64,000 nucleotides of DNA from assembly GCF_002900965.1 (NCBI RefSeq), contig NZ_PJOM01000002.1, forward strand, positions 1 through 64,000, written 5' to 3'. The position numbers and the translations under genes were made by a program. Below, one piece after another: positions 62,837 to 64,000 of this stretch (its first letter is position 1; each line of letters opens with the position of its first letter). The notes below the pieces were generated by a model. It was given only the letters and a program-made list of their open reading frames with translations. It made no database searches and was not told the origin of the DNA. The DNA is from Pseudotabrizicola formosa. Lineage in GTDB: Bacteria > Pseudomonadota > Alphaproteobacteria > Rhodobacterales > Rhodobacteraceae.

Positions 62837-63760
62837 ATGGGCGGCTACGTCAAGACATTCATGCTGATGGCGGCGCTGACCGCGCTGTTCATGGGGTTGG
62901 GCGCGATGCTGGGCGGGGCCAGTGGCGCGGCGATTGCGCTTGCCATTGCGGCGGTGATGAACCTCTTTGCCTATTGGAACTCGGACAAGGCCGTGCTGTC
63001 GATGACCGGGGCCAAGGCGGTGGACGAGTCCAGCGCGCCCGGTCTGGTGCGGATGGTGAACCAGATGGCCGATGGTGCGGGCATGCCGCGCCCCAAGGTC
63101 TATGTCATCGACACCGACCAGCCGAATGCCTTTGCCACCGGGCGCAACCCGCAGAATGCGGCGGTGGCGGCGACCACCGGGCTGTTGCGCCGCCTGACCG
63201 AGGAGGAAGTGGCGGCGGTGATGGCGCATGAACTGGCGCATATCCGCAACCATGACACGCTGATCATGACCGTCACCGCGACCTTTGCCGGTGCCATTTC
63301 GATGCTCGCCAATTTCGCGCTGTTCTTTGGCGGTGACCGGGAAAGGCCGGGCGGGATGATCGGGACCATCGCGTTGATGATCCTTGCACCCCTTGCGGCG
63401 GCACTGGTGCAGATGGCGATTTCGCGGTCACGCGAGTATGAGGCGGATCGGGTGGGGGCCGAGATCTGTGGCGAGCCGTCCTGGCTGGCGAGCGCCTTGC
63501 GCAAGATCGAGGCCTTTGCCAAGGGCATCGACAACAATGCGGCTGAGCGCAATCCGGCCATTGCACATATGTTCATCATCAATCCGTTGCATGCCCATGC
63601 GCATGACAAGCTGTTTTCCACCCATCCCAACACTGCCAACCGGATTGCCGCATTGGAGAAGATGGTGGTGACGCGGCAGCCGGTGGCGCGGAGCTCGATC
63701 CCGCGCGCGGGCGGGCGGCCCCTGTCTGGATCAGCACCGAAGTCGGGGCCGTGGGTCTGA
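62837..63760 (+). CDS. htpX: Membrane zinc metalloprotease HtpX
   Basis: The 307-residue M48 peptidase removes damaged membrane proteins. Two N-terminal helices (residues ~5-50) precede the active site [10 protein letters not shown] (HExxH); two further helices follow around residue 150-200, and the third zinc ligand Glu lies in [12 protein letters not shown]. The C-terminal tail is Ser/Gly/Pro-rich. The ATG at 62837 has GAGGGGA upstream. It separates ruvA from ruvB. Confidence 0.94.
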   Translation: MGGYVKTFMLMAALTALFMGLGAMLGGASGAAIALAIAAVMNLFAYWNSDKAVLSMTGAKAVDESSAPGLVRMVNQMADGAGMPRPKVYVIDTDQPNAFATGRNPQNAAVAATTGLLRRLTEEEVAAVMAHELAHIRNHDTLIMTVTATFAGAISMLANFALFFGGDRERPGGMIGTIALMILAPLAAALVQMAISRSREYEADRVGAEICGEPSWLASALRKIEAFAKGIDNNAAERNPAIAHMFIINPLHAHAHDKLFSTHPNTANRIAALEKMVVTRQPVARSSIPRAGGRPLSGSAPKSGPWV

Positions 63761-63818
63761 GGCTTTCGGTCTGATCTGACGGCTTGCAAAAGCCTGCGCG
63801 TTCGGGGATTGTTCTGCC

Positions 63819-64000
63819 ATGTTGCAGCCAGACCCCGCCTTGCGCCCCGAGCGCCTGCCCGAAGACACGGACCGCGCCCTGCGCCCGCAGGGGTTGGACG
63901 AATTCATTGGTCAGGCCGAGGCGCGGGCCAATCTGCGCGTGTTCATCGAAGCCGCAAGGATGCGGGGCGAGGCGATGGACCACACGCTGTTCCACGGCCC
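63819..64000 (+). CDS. ruvB: Holliday junction ATPase RuvB, 5' part (cut by window end)
   Basis: Only the first 60 codons are present. They encode the typical N-terminal lead [19 protein letters not shown] followed by [18 protein letters not shown], the conserved start of RuvB, which drives branch migration with RuvA. The Walker motifs lie beyond the window. The ATG at 63819 fits the family start. Confidence 0.93.
   Translation, partial: MLQPDPALRPERLPEDTDRALRPQGLDEFIGQAEARANLRVFIEAARMRGEAMDHTLFHG

Overview
This window is a stretch of high-GC bacterial chromosome, almost certainly from an alphaproteobacterium of the Rhodobacterales (Rhodobacter/Gemmobacter-like Rhodobacteraceae). The reasons are a short prolyl-tRNA synthetase without the editing insertion, a SAM/SAH riboswitch in front of metK, a Pcs-type phosphatidylcholine synthase, UPF0262 and DUF484 proteins, a small DUF1127 protein, and familiar gene neighbourhoods (hisD-UPF0262-phosphatase ... 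infA-maf-rng-yacG; phoH-ybeY-corC-lnt-metK-trmB; aroA-cmk ... rpsA-ihfB-lapA-trpF ... trpB; ruvC-ruvA ... ruvB). There is one tRNA (Phe, GAA). I see no CRISPR array, no prophage and no intact insertion sequence.

Layout. 1-6.4 kb: proS, a ThuA-like gene, a hemolysin III membrane protein, the lipoprotein-release genes lolC/E and lolD, a lipoprotein cytochrome c and a DUF1194 protein. 6.4-8.65 kb: an accessory islet with a tiny lysine-rich protein, a palindromic repeat, an AT-rich PIN-like nuclease gene and a HigBA-type toxin-antitoxin pair. The pair lies between the real 3' end of parE and a decayed copy of that end. 8.65-15.7 kb: parE, an epimerase-type dehydrogenase, a glutathione S-transferase, a DUF1007/NicO metal-transport pair and a MATE exporter. 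15.8-23.8 kb: hisD to yacG, interrupted by an HxlR/quinone oxidoreductase pair and a coupled NTF2-like/GNAT/nitrilase trio. 23.9-29.8 kb: tRNA-Phe, a soluble PAS chemoreceptor, a peptidoglycan-binding protein, a glycosyltransferase-like protein, miaB, and an OmpA-like protein plus lipoprotein that share one Cys-containing module.

30-38.5 kb: phoH, ybeY, corC, lnt, the riboswitch and metK, trmB, aroA and cmk. 38.6-46.2 kb: a nitroreductase, a capsule-synthesis-like protein, rpsA, ihfB, lapA, trpF, a DUF4394 protein and trpB. 46.2-57 kb: a DUF2237 protein, ileS, priA, transaldolase, asparaginase, DUF484, xerC, pcs and a DMT exporter. 57-64 kb: an MFS transporter, msrA, a prmA with a duplicated N-terminal domain, a small membrane protein, a DUF1127 gene, ruvC, ruvA, htpX and the first 182 bases of ruvB.

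Most of the window is housekeeping: translation (proS, infA, miaB, metK, trmB, rpsA, ileS, prmA), genome maintenance (parE, priA, xerC, ruvABC, ihfB), envelope lipoprotein traffic (lolCD, lnt) and amino-acid synthesis (hisD, aroA, trpF, trpB). The novelty is in smaller structures: the parE-end duplication around the toxin-antitoxin pair, the PrmA domain duplication, the shared module of the OmpA/lipoprotein pair, a 33-bp exact intergenic repeat 30 kb apart, and a recurrent hairpin plus ATTTGG element.
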